A stretch of 64,000 nucleotides of DNA, from the NCBI RefSeq assembly GCF_009746625.1, contig NZ_VWXL01000100.1, positions 1 through 64,000 on the forward strand. Direction: 5' to 3'. The position numbers and the translations under genes are program-made. The notes beneath the pieces are model-generated. The model was not told the DNA's origin. It saw nothing but the letters and a program-made list of their open reading frames with translations, and ran no database searches. Shown piece by piece: positions 19,189-28,374 of the stretch. Each line of letters starts with the position of its first letter. The stretch's first letter is position 1. The stretch comes from Caproicibacter fermentans (GTDB lineage Bacteria; Bacillota; Clostridia; Oscillospirales; Acutalibacteraceae).

Positions 19189-20229
19189 ATGTCAGCTACA
19201 ATTCGCGATGTGGCGAAAGCCGCGGGGGTTTCTTCGTCCACCGTCTCACGCATTATCAACAATAAGGGAGTCATTTCAGAGGAAACACGGGATCGGGTTT
19301 TAAAAGTCATGAAAAAGCTGGATTATGTCCCAAACGATACGGCGCGAAGCTTTGCAAACGGCAGCACGTCCGCGATCGCTTTGGTCATTGACGTGATAGA
19401 AGCCCGTTCTTTTTCCAATAACTTTTTTAACAACAGCGTGTTCGGCATTGAAACAATCGCGCATGAAAATAATTTTAACCTGATTATAACCAACGGTCAC
19501 ATGCAAAAGGGGAATACGACCTCAGCCGACAAATTGGTATTCGGGAAAAAAGTTGACGGCATCATTTTGCCGAATTCCTTAATTAGCCACACCTTAATCG
19601 GGAAATTGAATAAAATCCGATTTCCATATGTCGTTTTAGGCGACCCAAGGATGCTCGACGCCGATAACAGCTGGGTGGATATCAATAACGTTCAGGGCGG
19701 AACTCTTGCGGTTCATCACTTAGTGGAAAACGGTTACAAAAACATTGCGTTTTTGTCAAGCGGCAGTAAAGAAATTTTTAATCAGGACCGCATTACCGGC
19801 TATAGCCGCGCGCTGAACGAGCTGGGGCTTCCCGTCCTGAAAGAGCGGATCCGCCATTGCAATTCCGACGTGGGTAGCGGCTTGGACGTCATGTCGCGGA
19901 TGTTTCAAGCCGAGCATCCCCCGGACGCGGCGATCTGCAGCGACTATTACCTGGCGGTGGGCGCACTCCGCGCGGCGCGGCAAAACGGGATTCCGGTCCC
20001 CGAAGCGTTCGGCATTATCAGCTTTGACAATACGCCGGTGACCGAGCTTTCGGAGCCCTCCATCACGACGGTGGATATCGATACTTTCGGGCTGGGCGAA
20101 CAGGCGGCTTCCATATTAATACGGAAGATCAAAGACAAAGATATGAGCAGCAGGCAGATTTTGATTTCCACAAAAATTATTGAACGGGAATCCACAAAAA
20201 GGAATCGAAGGAGGCAAGACGGTGAATAA
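19189..20229 (+). CDS. LacI-family transcriptional repressor of the maltodextrin cluster
   Basis: The 346-residue regulator has the LacI helix-turn-helix at residues 4-25 (TIRDVAKAAGVSSSTVSRIIN) and hinge, then a periplasmic-binding-protein-like effector domain (FPYVVLGDP, VDINNVQGG, GIISFDNTPVTELSEPSITTVD). It starts at ATG 19189 after AGGAGGAAAT. Its stop overlaps the GTG start of the GH13 gene by eight bases, so it is translationally coupled to the enzyme. With the palindrome at 19041-19062 it likely represses its own operon until a maltose-type sugar binds. Confidence 0.92.
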   Translation: MSATIRDVAKAAGVSSSTVSRIINNKGVISEETRDRVLKVMKKLDYVPNDTARSFANGSTSAIALVIDVIEARSFSNNFFNNSVFGIETIAHENNFNLIITNGHMQKGNTTSADKLVFGKKVDGIILPNSLISHTLIGKLNKIRFPYVVLGDPRMLDADNSWVDINNVQGGTLAVHHLVENGYKNIAFLSSGSKEIFNQDRITGYSRALNELGLPVLKERIRHCNSDVGSGLDVMSRMFQAEHPPDAAICSDYYLAVGALRAARQNGIPVPEAFGIISFDNTPVTELSEPSITTVDIDTFGLGEQAASILIRKIKDKDMSSRQILISTKIIERESTKRNRRRQDGE

Positions 20230-22018
20230 AGCGGCTCTGGCACATCGGCCTGTGGAAAGCTTCGTTTATCCGGTTCATTCAAAGAAACTGGTCTTTCGCT
20301 TTCAGGCCGCAAGAAAAGATTTGAAATCCTGTTTTTTGGTCTTCTGGCGAAGGGATGAAGCCCCCAAAAAAATCCGACGAATTCCAATGCGATGCACCCT
20401 GCGCGACCGGGAGCACGATTATTTTTCCGGCAAAGCCGTTTTTCAGAAAACAGCTTGCTACATAAGGTACTATTTTGAACTGAGCGACGGCAGCCAGACC
20501 GTATGGTACGGGGCGCAGGGAGCACAGCCGACCAAACCGGATGAAAATTATTTCGAATATCTTTACCCCAATGCGGGCGATGGACCTCACCCGCCCGAGT
20601 GGTGCGAACGACAGATTTATTACCAGATTTTCCCGGAACGCTTTCAAAACGGAGACAGAAGCAACGATCCCCCGGATACCGTGCCGTGGGGGTCATCCCC
20701 AAGCCGAGGCAATACCATGGGCGGCGACCTGAAGGGTATTATCGACAGTATCGATTATCTTTCAAAGCTTGGAATTACATGCCTCTATCTGACTCCAATC
20801 TTTCATGGCTCGTCAAATCATAAATATGATACGATTGATTATTACAAAATAGATCCGCAATTCGGCACGGAGGAAGATTTGACAGCGCTTACCGATCAGT
20901 GCCACAAACAAGGGATTCGAATTGTTCTGGACGGAGTGTTCAATCACTGCGGTTATTATTTTCCGCCCTTCCAGGACCTGGTGAAAAACGGAGAACGGTC
21001 AAAATATAAAAGCTGGTTTTTCCCGCTTGAATTTCCTGTAAAGTCCGACCCGCCGAATTATGAATGCGTCGGATATTATAAATGGATGCCGAAGCTGAAT
21101 CTTTCCAACCCGGAGACCTGCGATTACTTCGTAAATGTCGGTAAGTACTGGGTCGGAAAATGCGGGATTGACGGTTGGAGGCTAGACGTAGCGGACGAAA
21201 TAGAGGGACGGTTTTGGGAACGCTTTTCCGGAGCGCTGAAAAAGGATTTCCCGGAAGCCGTGCTGATTGGGGAAAGCTGGGGCGACGCAGGCCGTCTGGT
21301 GCTCGGCAACCGTCTGGACGGAGCGATGAACTATCTTTTCAAAAACGCCGTGACCGATTGGCTGGCAAAAGGAAAAATCGACGCTCCGGAATTTGATCAC
21401 CGCGTCAACCGTATGCTGTCCCTGTATCCGGAAGAAACCCGCCGATGTATGTATAATTTGCTGGATAGTCACGATACGCCTCGTTTTCTGTACGATTGCG
21501 GGGGAAATCTGCAAAAGCTGAAGTTGGCGGTCGCGCTCATGATGACATTTCCGGGCTGTCCGGCCGTCTTTTACGGGGATGAAATCGGCCTGACGGGAGC
21601 AAACGACCCGGACTGTCGGCGGGCCATGAACTGGGACGGCGCCCGGCAAAACCATGCGCTGTTCGCCTGGTACCGCAGGCTGATTCGGGTCCGAAAAAAA
21701 TACGGCGCGCTGATCCGGGGAAATTACTGCGCCAATCTTTGCAGCTCTGAAACGGGACTTTACGGATTCATCCGGTCCGATCGGGGGCAGAGCCTCTATA
21801 TCGTTATAAATCCGACCAACCGGAAACAAAACGCCGCTGTCCCTCTTTTGGAACCGGAAAGCGAATGGTTCGACCTGCTGAGCAAAGAGACGGTGTCTTC
21901 CGAAAAAACCCAGAAAGGAGAAAGCTATTACAATGACGACATCGTGCGGTACGAAAGCAAGCTTCAAACAACCATGGCGCCCTGTTCCGTAAAAATTTAT
22001 ATTCAGAAAGTGGTGTGA
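20222..22018 (+). CDS. GH13 cyclomaltodextrinase/neopullulanase-type enzyme
   Basis: The 598-residue enzyme starts at GTG 20222, seven bases after AAGGAGG; a longer frame begins inside lacI. Residues 1-115 form a CBM34-like N-terminal domain typical of GH13_20. The (beta/alpha)8 domain carries the four conserved regions: DGVFNHCG; GWRLDVADE with nucleophile Asp322; GESWG with acid/base Glu351; LLDSHDTPR with Asp418. A C-terminal beta domain follows. No signal peptide is seen, so it acts in the cytoplasm on malto-oligosaccharides or cyclodextrins brought in by the ABC importer downstream. Three bases separate it from the binding-protein gene. Confidence 0.93.
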   Translation: MNKAALAHRPVESFVYPVHSKKLVFRFQAARKDLKSCFLVFWRRDEAPKKIRRIPMRCTLRDREHDYFSGKAVFQKTACYIRYYFELSDGSQTVWYGAQGAQPTKPDENYFEYLYPNAGDGPHPPEWCERQIYYQIFPERFQNGDRSNDPPDTVPWGSSPSRGNTMGGDLKGIIDSIDYLSKLGITCLYLTPIFHGSSNHKYDTIDYYKIDPQFGTEEDLTALTDQCHKQGIRIVLDGVFNHCGYYFPPFQDLVKNGERSKYKSWFFPLEFPVKSDPPNYECVGYYKWMPKLNLSNPETCDYFVNVGKYWVGKCGIDGWRLDVADEIEGRFWERFSGALKKDFPEAVLIGESWGDAGRLVLGNRLDGAMNYLFKNAVTDWLAKGKIDAPEFDHRVNRMLSLYPEETRRCMYNLLDSHDTPRFLYDCGGNLQKLKLAVALMMTFPGCPAVFYGDEIGLTGANDPDCRRAMNWDGARQNHALFAWYRRLIRVRKKYGALIRGNYCANLCSSETGLYGFIRSDRGQSLYIVINPTNRKQNAAVPLLEPESEWFDLLSKETVSSEKTQKGESYYNDDIVRYESKLQTTMAPCSVKIYIQKVV

Positions 22019-22021
22019 AGC

Positions 22022-23344
22022 ATGAAAAAGCAAGCGGGCAAAAAAATTCTGGCATTTACCCTTTCATCAGTCATAATGTTGACAGCACTGACTGCATGTT
22101 CCGGGCAAACGCCAGAAAATAGTCCATCATCCACAGACCGGCAGGGAAGTCAAGCGGCTTCCCAAAACAACGCGCCAAAAGAAACCGTTACGTTAAACTT
22201 CTGGCATCATTACAGTGCACAATCTCCGGAGAACGAAACTCTAACGAAAGTATTGATTCCCAAATTCGAAGAAGAGAATCCGGGTTATAAGATCAACGCG
22301 ACATCCTATGAATGGGCAAAGCTTCATGACAAAATACTGGTCAGCGCCAACGCCCACACCTTGCCTGACGTCGCGCGGCTGGATATCGCCTGGGTTCCTG
22401 AATTCCAAAAGCTCAATATTCTTGTCCCCGTTGATCAGGAAATGAGCGATTATTCTCAGTATTCCGGCAGCCTTTTGGAAAACGCCATGAGCACGGCAAA
22501 AATCGGCGGAAATTACTACGCGCTGGCGCTCAATACCAACACAAAGATCTTGTTCTACAACAAAAACGCGTTGAAAGAAGCGGGCGTACCCGTCCCGAAA
22601 ACGATGGAGGACTTCGCCGCGGCGGCCAAAAAACTCTCGGGCAAAAACAGCGGCGGCCAGCAGGTATGGGGATGCACGGAACCCGCGCTGGCAGGCTGGA
22701 ATGTACTTCCTTATATCTGGAGCATGGGCGGCGAAATTACAAACAGCGACTATACAAAAGCCTCGGGGTATTTAAACGGGTCGAAAACAGTAAAAGCAGT
22801 CCGGATGCTTGCCGATCTATATAAAAACAAAGCGCTGACCGGCTTCAACAGCGGAGATATCCCCATGACCGACGGTTTTGGAACAGGCCGTTATGCCATG
22901 CTTCTGGAAGGGCCATGGAAAATTTCCGAACTAAAAGGGGCGTATCCCGCGTTCTCTTATGGGACGGCGGACGTACCCGCCGGAGAGGGAGGGTCCCATT
23001 CCGTTCTGGGCGGCGAGGATATCGGCATGTTTTCTTCGGCGAACAAGGAGGGCGCATGGAAATTTATGAAATTCATGACCGGTGAGTTCGCTCAGGAGGA
23101 AATGGCAAAATGCGGGCTGATTCCCGTCAACAAAGCGGCGCTGGAAAGCGCTACGGTCAAAGAAGCGTCCTTCGCGCCGTTCCTGGATGCGATTCAAAGC
23201 GCCAAAGCGCGTCCCCCGGTGGCAAAATGGACTGAAATCGACAATCAGCTGACAACCGCCGTCACCGCCATTGTAAAGGATGGAGCGGATGCGCAAAAAA
23301 CACTTGACTCGCTTGCGCCTCAAGTTGATGAATTACTAAAATAG
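22022..23344 (+). CDS. Maltodextrin-type ABC transporter substrate-binding lipoprotein
   Basis: The 440-residue extracellular lipoprotein has a signal peptide with lipobox LTAC (lipidated Cys26) and a Ser/Gln-rich tether to about residue 55. It is a family 1 solute-binding protein (NFWHHYSAQSPEN, PDVARLDIAWVPEF, YALALNTNTKILFYNKNAL, GRYAMLLEGPWKISEL). It would bind malto-oligosaccharides or cyclodextrins and pass them to the two permeases downstream. Its place between a cytoplasmic GH13 enzyme and MalF/MalG-type permeases supports that sugar; the sequence alone does not prove it. Confidence 0.92.
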   Translation: MKKQAGKKILAFTLSSVIMLTALTACSGQTPENSPSSTDRQGSQAASQNNAPKETVTLNFWHHYSAQSPENETLTKVLIPKFEEENPGYKINATSYEWAKLHDKILVSANAHTLPDVARLDIAWVPEFQKLNILVPVDQEMSDYSQYSGSLLENAMSTAKIGGNYYALALNTNTKILFYNKNALKEAGVPVPKTMEDFAAAAKKLSGKNSGGQQVWGCTEPALAGWNVLPYIWSMGGEITNSDYTKASGYLNGSKTVKAVRMLADLYKNKALTGFNSGDIPMTDGFGTGRYAMLLEGPWKISELKGAYPAFSYGTADVPAGEGGSHSVLGGEDIGMFSSANKEGAWKFMKFMTGEFAQEEMAKCGLIPVNKAALESATVKEASFAPFLDAIQSAKARPPVAKWTEIDNQLTTAVTAIVKDGADAQKTLDSLAPQVDELLK

Positions 23345-23405
23345 TATAAACCAACAACGGCAGTTTCGTCAACAGTCGGCTGAAATTGCTATCTGGAGAG
23401 TTGTG

Positions 23406-24314
23406 ATGGGAAAGGATGGCGTCATGGAGGCAAAATCGCTGAAAAACAGGCTGCAGATCTTTTTGCTTTTACTGCCCGGAATTTTCATGTTCGCGGTGTT
23501 TACCATTTATCCGATCGGGAAACTGCTTTTCATGAGCTTTTTCCAAAGCGGCTACGGCTCCTCTCCGGCAGATGCCTTTGTCGGTTTTCAGAGCTATAAA
23601 ATGGTCTTATCAGACCGGACATTCTGGGTTTCCTTTGAAAACACATTACTATACACCTTGGTTACGGTACCGGCTCAAATGGCGACGGGCCTTCTGGCGG
23701 CCGTCCTGATCAACGGACTTCCCCGCTTTCAGGTTGGCTTTCGGGTGATTTATTATCTTCCGGTTATCACTTCGTGGGTAATCGTATCCCTTGTGTTTAA
23801 ATACATTTTCAACACGGAAGGGATGTTGAATTACTTTCTGTCGCAAGTGATCCGCGCGACAGAAGGAAACATCGCCTGGCTGGACAGCCGCTGGGGCGGG
23901 CTTACCGTCGCCATGCTTCTTGGAATTTGGAAGGGCGTGGGGTGGAATATGGTTGTTTTCCTGGCGGCTCTGCAAAACGTGCCGAAAGCCCTTTACGAGT
24001 CCGCGTCGATTGACGGCTGCGGCGCCGTGCATAAATTTTTCTACATTACGCTCCCAAGCATCAAAAGTACGACCCTGTTCGCGCTGGTGATGCTGACCAT
24101 AGGCGGATTCAACGTCTTCACGTCCATTAAAATGATTACGGACGGCAAGCCGATGCACCAAACGGAAACCGTTTTAACATGGATGTATTACAAGGCTTTT
24201 AACGAGGGACAGTTCAGCTATGCCGCCGCTCTTTCCTTTATTGTCGCAGTTGTGCTTGTCTTCCTCGCGGTGCTGCAGTTCAGGACAATGAAAAACAGGG
24301 ACGAAGGAGATTGA
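23406..24314 (+). CDS. Sugar ABC transporter permease, MalF-type
   Basis: The protein has about 302 residues and six transmembrane helices. The EAA loop that docks the ATPase reads ALYESASIDGCGAVHKFFYITLPSI. The start is uncertain: GTG 23403 or ATG 23406 follow GGAGAG, while ATG 23424 follows AAAGGA; the choice changes the N-terminus by at most seven residues. It pairs with the next permease. No ATPase gene is in the cluster, so a shared MsmK-type ATPase elsewhere probably energises it. Confidence 0.9.
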   Translation: MGKDGVMEAKSLKNRLQIFLLLLPGIFMFAVFTIYPIGKLLFMSFFQSGYGSSPADAFVGFQSYKMVLSDRTFWVSFENTLLYTLVTVPAQMATGLLAAVLINGLPRFQVGFRVIYYLPVITSWVIVSLVFKYIFNTEGMLNYFLSQVIRATEGNIAWLDSRWGGLTVAMLLGIWKGVGWNMVVFLAALQNVPKALYESASIDGCGAVHKFFYITLPSIKSTTLFALVMLTIGGFNVFTSIKMITDGKPMHQTETVLTWMYYKAFNEGQFSYAAALSFIVAVVLVFLAVLQFRTMKNRDEGD

Positions 24315-24317
24315 CGC

Positions 24318-25163
24318 GTGCCTATGAAAAGAATCAGATACTCCGAATTATTGATGTACTTTGCTTTATCTTTGGGCGGGCTTGTCTCCGTGCTGCCGAT
24401 GATCTATATGCTCAGTACGTCCCTTAAGCCCAATGGGGCGCTTTATGAATATCCGCCTCATTTCTTTCCCAGTAAAAGCAATATCACTGTCGAAAATTAT
24501 ATTTATATTTTCCAGCAGCAAAAATTTTATATCAATTTTATAAACAGCTTGCTCGTTTCGGTTCTGACAGTCGCGCTGGCCGCCGCCATATCAGCGTCCC
24601 TTGCTTTCTGCATTGCCCGTTTTCGGTTTCCGGGGAGAAGAATGCTGTTCGGCCTGGTGATCGCAACCATGATTATTCCCGGTACAGCGCTGATTGTCCC
24701 GCAGTTTGAGCTAGCGACTTTTCTCCATATTACAAACAAATTATGGGGACTGATCCCCTTCTATGTCGCGTGGGTCATTCCGTTTTCCACCTTTATGATC
24801 AAGGGATTCATCGAGGGGATTCCGCGCGACTTCGACGAAGCCGTCTATATGGACGGCGGGAGCGTATTTACCGTTTTCAGGGCGATCGCCGTACCGCTTT
24901 CAGGTCCGGCGATCGCGTCCGTAAGCATTTTCAATTTTCTCACCGCCTGGGAAGAGTATCCCTGGGCATTGACGGTCATAAACGACAACGCGAAACGAAC
25001 TCTTCCGATTGCTATTGCAGGTTTTTTTGGCGAGCATCAGTTCACGCAGTGGGGCTATGTTTTCGCCATGTCCGTTGCAAGCTTAATTCCGGTACTGATC
25101 ATCTTTATCTGTTTTCAAAGATATTTTGTGAAAGGATTGCAGACCGGCGGGATCAAGGGCTAA
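24318..25163 (+). CDS. Sugar ABC transporter permease, MalG-type
   Basis: The 281-residue second permease begins at GTG 24318, seven bases after AAGGAGA and three bases after the MalF-type stop. Six helices and the EAA motif FDEAVYMDGGSVFTVFRAIAVPL are visible. A stem-loop (CGGCGGGA 25145-25152 with TCCCGCCG 25165-25172) brackets its stop codon. This is the last gene of the LacI-GH13-binding protein-permease operon. Confidence 0.9.
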   Translation: MPMKRIRYSELLMYFALSLGGLVSVLPMIYMLSTSLKPNGALYEYPPHFFPSKSNITVENYIYIFQQQKFYINFINSLLVSVLTVALAAAISASLAFCIARFRFPGRRMLFGLVIATMIIPGTALIVPQFELATFLHITNKLWGLIPFYVAWVIPFSTFMIKGFIEGIPRDFDEAVYMDGGSVFTVFRAIAVPLSGPAIASVSIFNFLTAWEEYPWALTVINDNAKRTLPIAIAGFFGEHQFTQWGYVFAMSVASLIPVLIIFICFQRYFVKGLQTGGIKG

Positions 25164-25224
25164 GTCCCGCCGTCCCTGCGTGGAGTTTCAATTCGTCCTG
25201 AATTGCGTACTGGAAAGTTTCATT

Positions 25225-26643
25225 TCAGGCGGCATCAAGCCCGGATTCGTCCGGAGCGTTGCAGGGCCGATTGAAGCATTTTTCCCAGGAACCGCGCGCG
25301 AATCGGACGGAAAGCAGGACGCAGCGGGTGACGTTGTCACCGATCATGCAGCCCCAGACGGCCACCAGCCCGAGGCCGAGCAGCCTGACGCAAAAGACCG
25401 TCCCCCCGATCCTTACGCCCCACATGCAGAAGATGGAAAAAAACAGCGGCGCGCGGGTGTCTCCCAGACCGTTAAACACGCCCTCCATAATAATCGCCAC
25501 CGCGAACATCGGCTCTGAAAGCGCGATCATGCGCAGAAGTACGGCGCCCTGGTTCACCACGTCGGCATTTCGGGTAAAAATGCGCATCACGTGGGACGGA
25601 AACAGAAAAAGGAACAGGCTCATGCCGCCCATCATGCCCACGGCGAGCGCCGTGATGGTCAGGGAGGAACGGCGCAGGGCCCTTTTGCTGCCCTCCCCCG
25701 CCGCGTTGCCCGCCAGCGTGGAGGCCGCAGTCTGCATTCCGTAGCCCGGCACATAGAACGCCTCCTCGGCGGCGAGCGCGATGGTGTGGGTGGCAAGCGC
25801 CAGCGTGCCGAGCCGGGATACCAGTCCCGTGAACAGAACCTGACCAAAACACGCGGAGACCCGTCCTCCCGCGATGGGCAAGGCCACGCGGACGCACTCC
25901 TTCATCACACCGCGGTTGATTCGCAGGCCGAAGCCGCGCGGGGTGAGCCGTTCGTCCCGGCAAAAAGCGGCAAACATCAGGATTCCCCCGCACGCCTGGG
26001 CAATCGCGGTCGCCGCCGCGGAACCCGCTACCCCAAGGCCCAGACCGGGAAACACGAGTCCGCCTGCCAGTTTTGTCGGGTGGTAGATCAAAAGCGCGTT
26101 CAGCACGATATTGATGAGATTGGCGATTACATTCACAATGAGCGGAGACCGAGTGTTCCCCACCGCGCGCAAAACCCCTCCGAACAAAATCATCGCGGCC
26201 CGCATCAGCATGGGCATACTGGTGATGAAAAAATAAAGATAAGCGTCCCTGTAAATTTCAGGCTGCACGCCGAGCCAAATCGGCAGAACAGGGCTCAGGG
26301 CCATGCCCGCAACGCCGAGCACTGCGCCCGATAGCAGCGTCAGCCACACCGACTGCGCCGCCGCGGTTCGCACTTTTTTCGGGTTGCCAGCCCCGTCCGC
26401 CTTCGCGATGCAGGAAAGCACGCCGATGGAAAGCGCGAACATCGGGCTGTTGATCAGCCACGTGCTGGTCGTTGTAAGGCCCACCGCCGCAGACGCTCCG
26501 GCACCGAGACGCCCCACCATCGCCGTGTCCACATAGGTTTCGGCCGTCTGCAGCGCCTGCTCCAGAACGGTCGGCCAAGCCAGCGTCCAAATTGAAGAAA
26601 CCATCAGCCGCCCGTTCTGTCCGCCCGCGCCTAAAAAGCGCAT
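25225..26643 (-). CDS. MATE-family multidrug/sodium antiporter
   Basis: The 472-residue membrane protein has twelve predicted helices in two homologous MatE halves. The N-terminal segment LAWPTVLEQALQTAETYVDTAMVGRLG and the second-half LPIAGGRVSACFG and EGVFNGLGDTRAPLFFSI are typical of MATE exporters, which expel cationic drugs or metabolites in exchange for Na+ or H+. The region is GC-rich relative to the ABC operon before it. It stands alone: the next gene on this strand starts more than 1.5 kb upstream, so regulation and substrate cannot be guessed. Confidence 0.9.
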   Translation of the reverse strand: MRFLGAGGQNGRLMVSSIWTLAWPTVLEQALQTAETYVDTAMVGRLGAGASAAVGLTTTSTWLINSPMFALSIGVLSCIAKADGAGNPKKVRTAAAQSVWLTLLSGAVLGVAGMALSPVLPIWLGVQPEIYRDAYLYFFITSMPMLMRAAMILFGGVLRAVGNTRSPLIVNVIANLINIVLNALLIYHPTKLAGGLVFPGLGLGVAGSAAATAIAQACGGILMFAAFCRDERLTPRGFGLRINRGVMKECVRVALPIAGGRVSACFGQVLFTGLVSRLGTLALATHTIALAAEEAFYVPGYGMQTAASTLAGNAAGEGSKRALRRSSLTITALAVGMMGGMSLFLFLFPSHVMRIFTRNADVVNQGAVLLRMIALSEPMFAVAIIMEGVFNGLGDTRAPLFFSIFCMWGVRIGGTVFCVRLLGLGLVAVWGCMIGDNVTRCVLLSVRFARGSWEKCFNRPCNAPDESGLDAA

Positions 26644-27195
26644 GGAATCCCGTCCCCCTGGTTGAGGCCGCCCCCTGGGGCCGGCCTCATATTCTTGCCG
26701 CCCGAAAAACCAGCGGCGGCAGATGCTGTTCCCTTTTTGTAGATGCTTTCATTATATAAAAAGAATCTTAGAAATGCAATAGATAAGATACATTAAAAAA
26801 CATCCCAAATTTTTATTGGCCCTCTTCCAAAATGAATCAGCGGCCTCCATCAGCTTGAAAAAAAATCGCAGAAAAGCAGATTTTTATTCCTCGCTGTTCA
26901 AATTTCGGTTAAAAAATCCCGTACGGTTTTCGACAAGCCGTGAAATCCAACAGAACCGCACAGTTTTATCTGTATCTTCATAAATTCCATACCATTTCTT
27001 TTCTATCCACGGGGCCGCCTGTCGCTGCCAAAGCATAGCACAAGCGCAGCTGAACGCAGAAAAATGCGCCCATGCCGGCCCTTTCAGCCGAAACAAGGCG
27101 CATCCTCCGCCGCCGGCTCTCTCTTTCACCCTCCGGGGTTTAAACGGGCGCCGGCATATTGTCTCATCCGTTTTCCCCGCCAGGGCCCGCGATCC
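26644..27195. other. Gene-free interval upstream of the MATE gene
   Basis: This 552-base interval holds the degenerate repeat copy C (27011-27113) and an AT-rich part (26740-26900) likely to contain the MATE promoter. No convincing gene was found; short frames here lack ribosome-binding sites and family features. Confidence 0.4.
27011..27113. repeat. MITE-like repeat, degenerate copy C
   Basis: The block starts GGGGCCGCCTGTCGC, contains AGCATAGCACAAGC and a GCAGAAAAATGCGCC...TTTCAGCC...GGCGCAT hairpin. It aligns by eye with copy B (12095-12213: GCAAGAAAATGCGCC, TTTTCAGCC, GCGCAT) and copy A. It is the most decayed of the three. Confidence 0.4.
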
Positions 27196-28173
27196 TTAAA
27201 GCGCCACGCGAAGCGGCACTTTCAGATGATTGGCCGGGAAAGAAATCTCTTCGCCGGTCAGGACCTCCACAATCCCCTGCGCTGCCGTCGTGCAGCAACG
27301 CTTTACCGCTTGCTCCGTAGTCGCCGCGGTGTGAGGCGTAGCCACCACCTGCGGCAGGTTCAGCAGCGGATGCTCCGGGCCGATCGGCTCCCCGTCGTAA
27401 ACGTCCAGTCCCGCCCCAAGAATCTCGCCGCCCTGCAGCGCCGCAATCAAATCGTTTTCCACAACCACATCGCCGCGCGCCACATTGATAAATGACGCTG
27501 TCGGCTTCATCAGCCGGAAGTCCCCGGCGGCAATACTGCCGCGCGTCTGCGGGGTCGACGGCATGTGCAGGCTGACAAAGTCCGCTTCCCTGAGAACCTC
27601 CGCCTTTGTTTTCAGTTGGATCGGAGCTTTCAGCTTTTCCTGACTGAGGAAGGGATCGTACCCGATGACTTTCATTCCGAGACCATAGGCCGCTTTTTTT
27701 GCGAGCAGCTGTCCGATTCGGCCGCATCCGAGCAGTCCAAGCGTCATTCCCTGCAACTCAAAGGTATTATGAAGCGTATACCGCACATTGAAGTCGCCTC
27801 CGCGGAAGATTTCGTCCACATAACGAAATCGCCGCGCGCAGGCAAGTATTAAAAACAAGGCGTGCTCCGCGACGGAATTGGAGTTTCCCGTCGGGGCGTA
27901 AACCACCTGGATTCCCCGTTTCGTGGCATAATCCAGATCAATATTGTCCAGACCCACCCCGTGCTTTGCAATGACCCTCAGGTTTTCGGAAGCGTCGATC
28001 ATGGCCGGCGTCACCTTTCCCGTGCGGCACAGAATCCCCTCCGCCTGCGTCTCTCGAAGATCCCGGATAAAGTCCGCTTCGCTGTTTCCATGGCTCACCA
28101 GGACTTCAATTCCGTTGTTTTGCAGGATGTCCCGCCCGGACTGATCCATTTCTCTTAAAAACAGTACTTTCAT
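27196..28173 (-). CDS. D-isomer-specific 2-hydroxyacid dehydrogenase (SerA/hydroxypyruvate reductase type)
   Basis: The 325-residue NAD(P)-dependent enzyme interconverts a 2-keto acid and a D-2-hydroxy acid. The N-terminal catalytic domain contains VIAKHGVGLDNID; the Rossmann domain has LLGCGRIGQ, and catalytic residues lie in NVARGDVV (Arg), DVYDGEPIGPEHPL (Glu region) and TPHTAATT (His). There is no ACT domain, so it is unlikely to be the main biosynthetic 3-phosphoglycerate dehydrogenase. A LysR-type regulator is transcribed divergently 200 bases away with palindromes in between, suggesting control by a small metabolite. The substrate is unknown. Confidence 0.9.
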   Translation of the reverse strand: MKVLFLREMDQSGRDILQNNGIEVLVSHGNSEADFIRDLRETQAEGILCRTGKVTPAMIDASENLRVIAKHGVGLDNIDLDYATKRGIQVVYAPTGNSNSVAEHALFLILACARRFRYVDEIFRGGDFNVRYTLHNTFELQGMTLGLLGCGRIGQLLAKKAAYGLGMKVIGYDPFLSQEKLKAPIQLKTKAEVLREADFVSLHMPSTPQTRGSIAAGDFRLMKPTASFINVARGDVVVENDLIAALQGGEILGAGLDVYDGEPIGPEHPLLNLPQVVATPHTAATTEQAVKRCCTTAAQGIVEVLTGEEISFPANHLKVPLRVAL

Positions 28174-28285
28174 TTCCCCAAGCTCGCTCCTTAGATAAAT
28201 CGTTTTCTGCGACGTTTTCCCTGACCCAAATGTATCTTTTTCAGTGGATACGTTTCCTGTTCATGGTAAATCTTTTCCGCATCAT

Positions 28286-28343
28286 TGATTATATGCGCGA
28301 TGTATTATATAATCAAATATATATAGTTGTATATGAACTATAT
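28286..28343 (+). promoter_or_regulatory. Two inverted repeats in the LysR/dehydrogenase divergent region
   Basis: TGATTATAT (28286-28294) is mirrored by ATATAATCA (28307-28315), and ATATAGTT (28321-28328) by AACTATAT (28336-28343). Both lie in the divergent promoter region between the dehydrogenase and the LysR regulator. The second contains a T-N11-A arrangement as in LysR-type boxes. They are probable recognition and activation sites for the adjacent regulator. Confidence 0.6.
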
Positions 28344-28374
28344 TATTTTATTTATATCGAGGGAATCACGGGGC

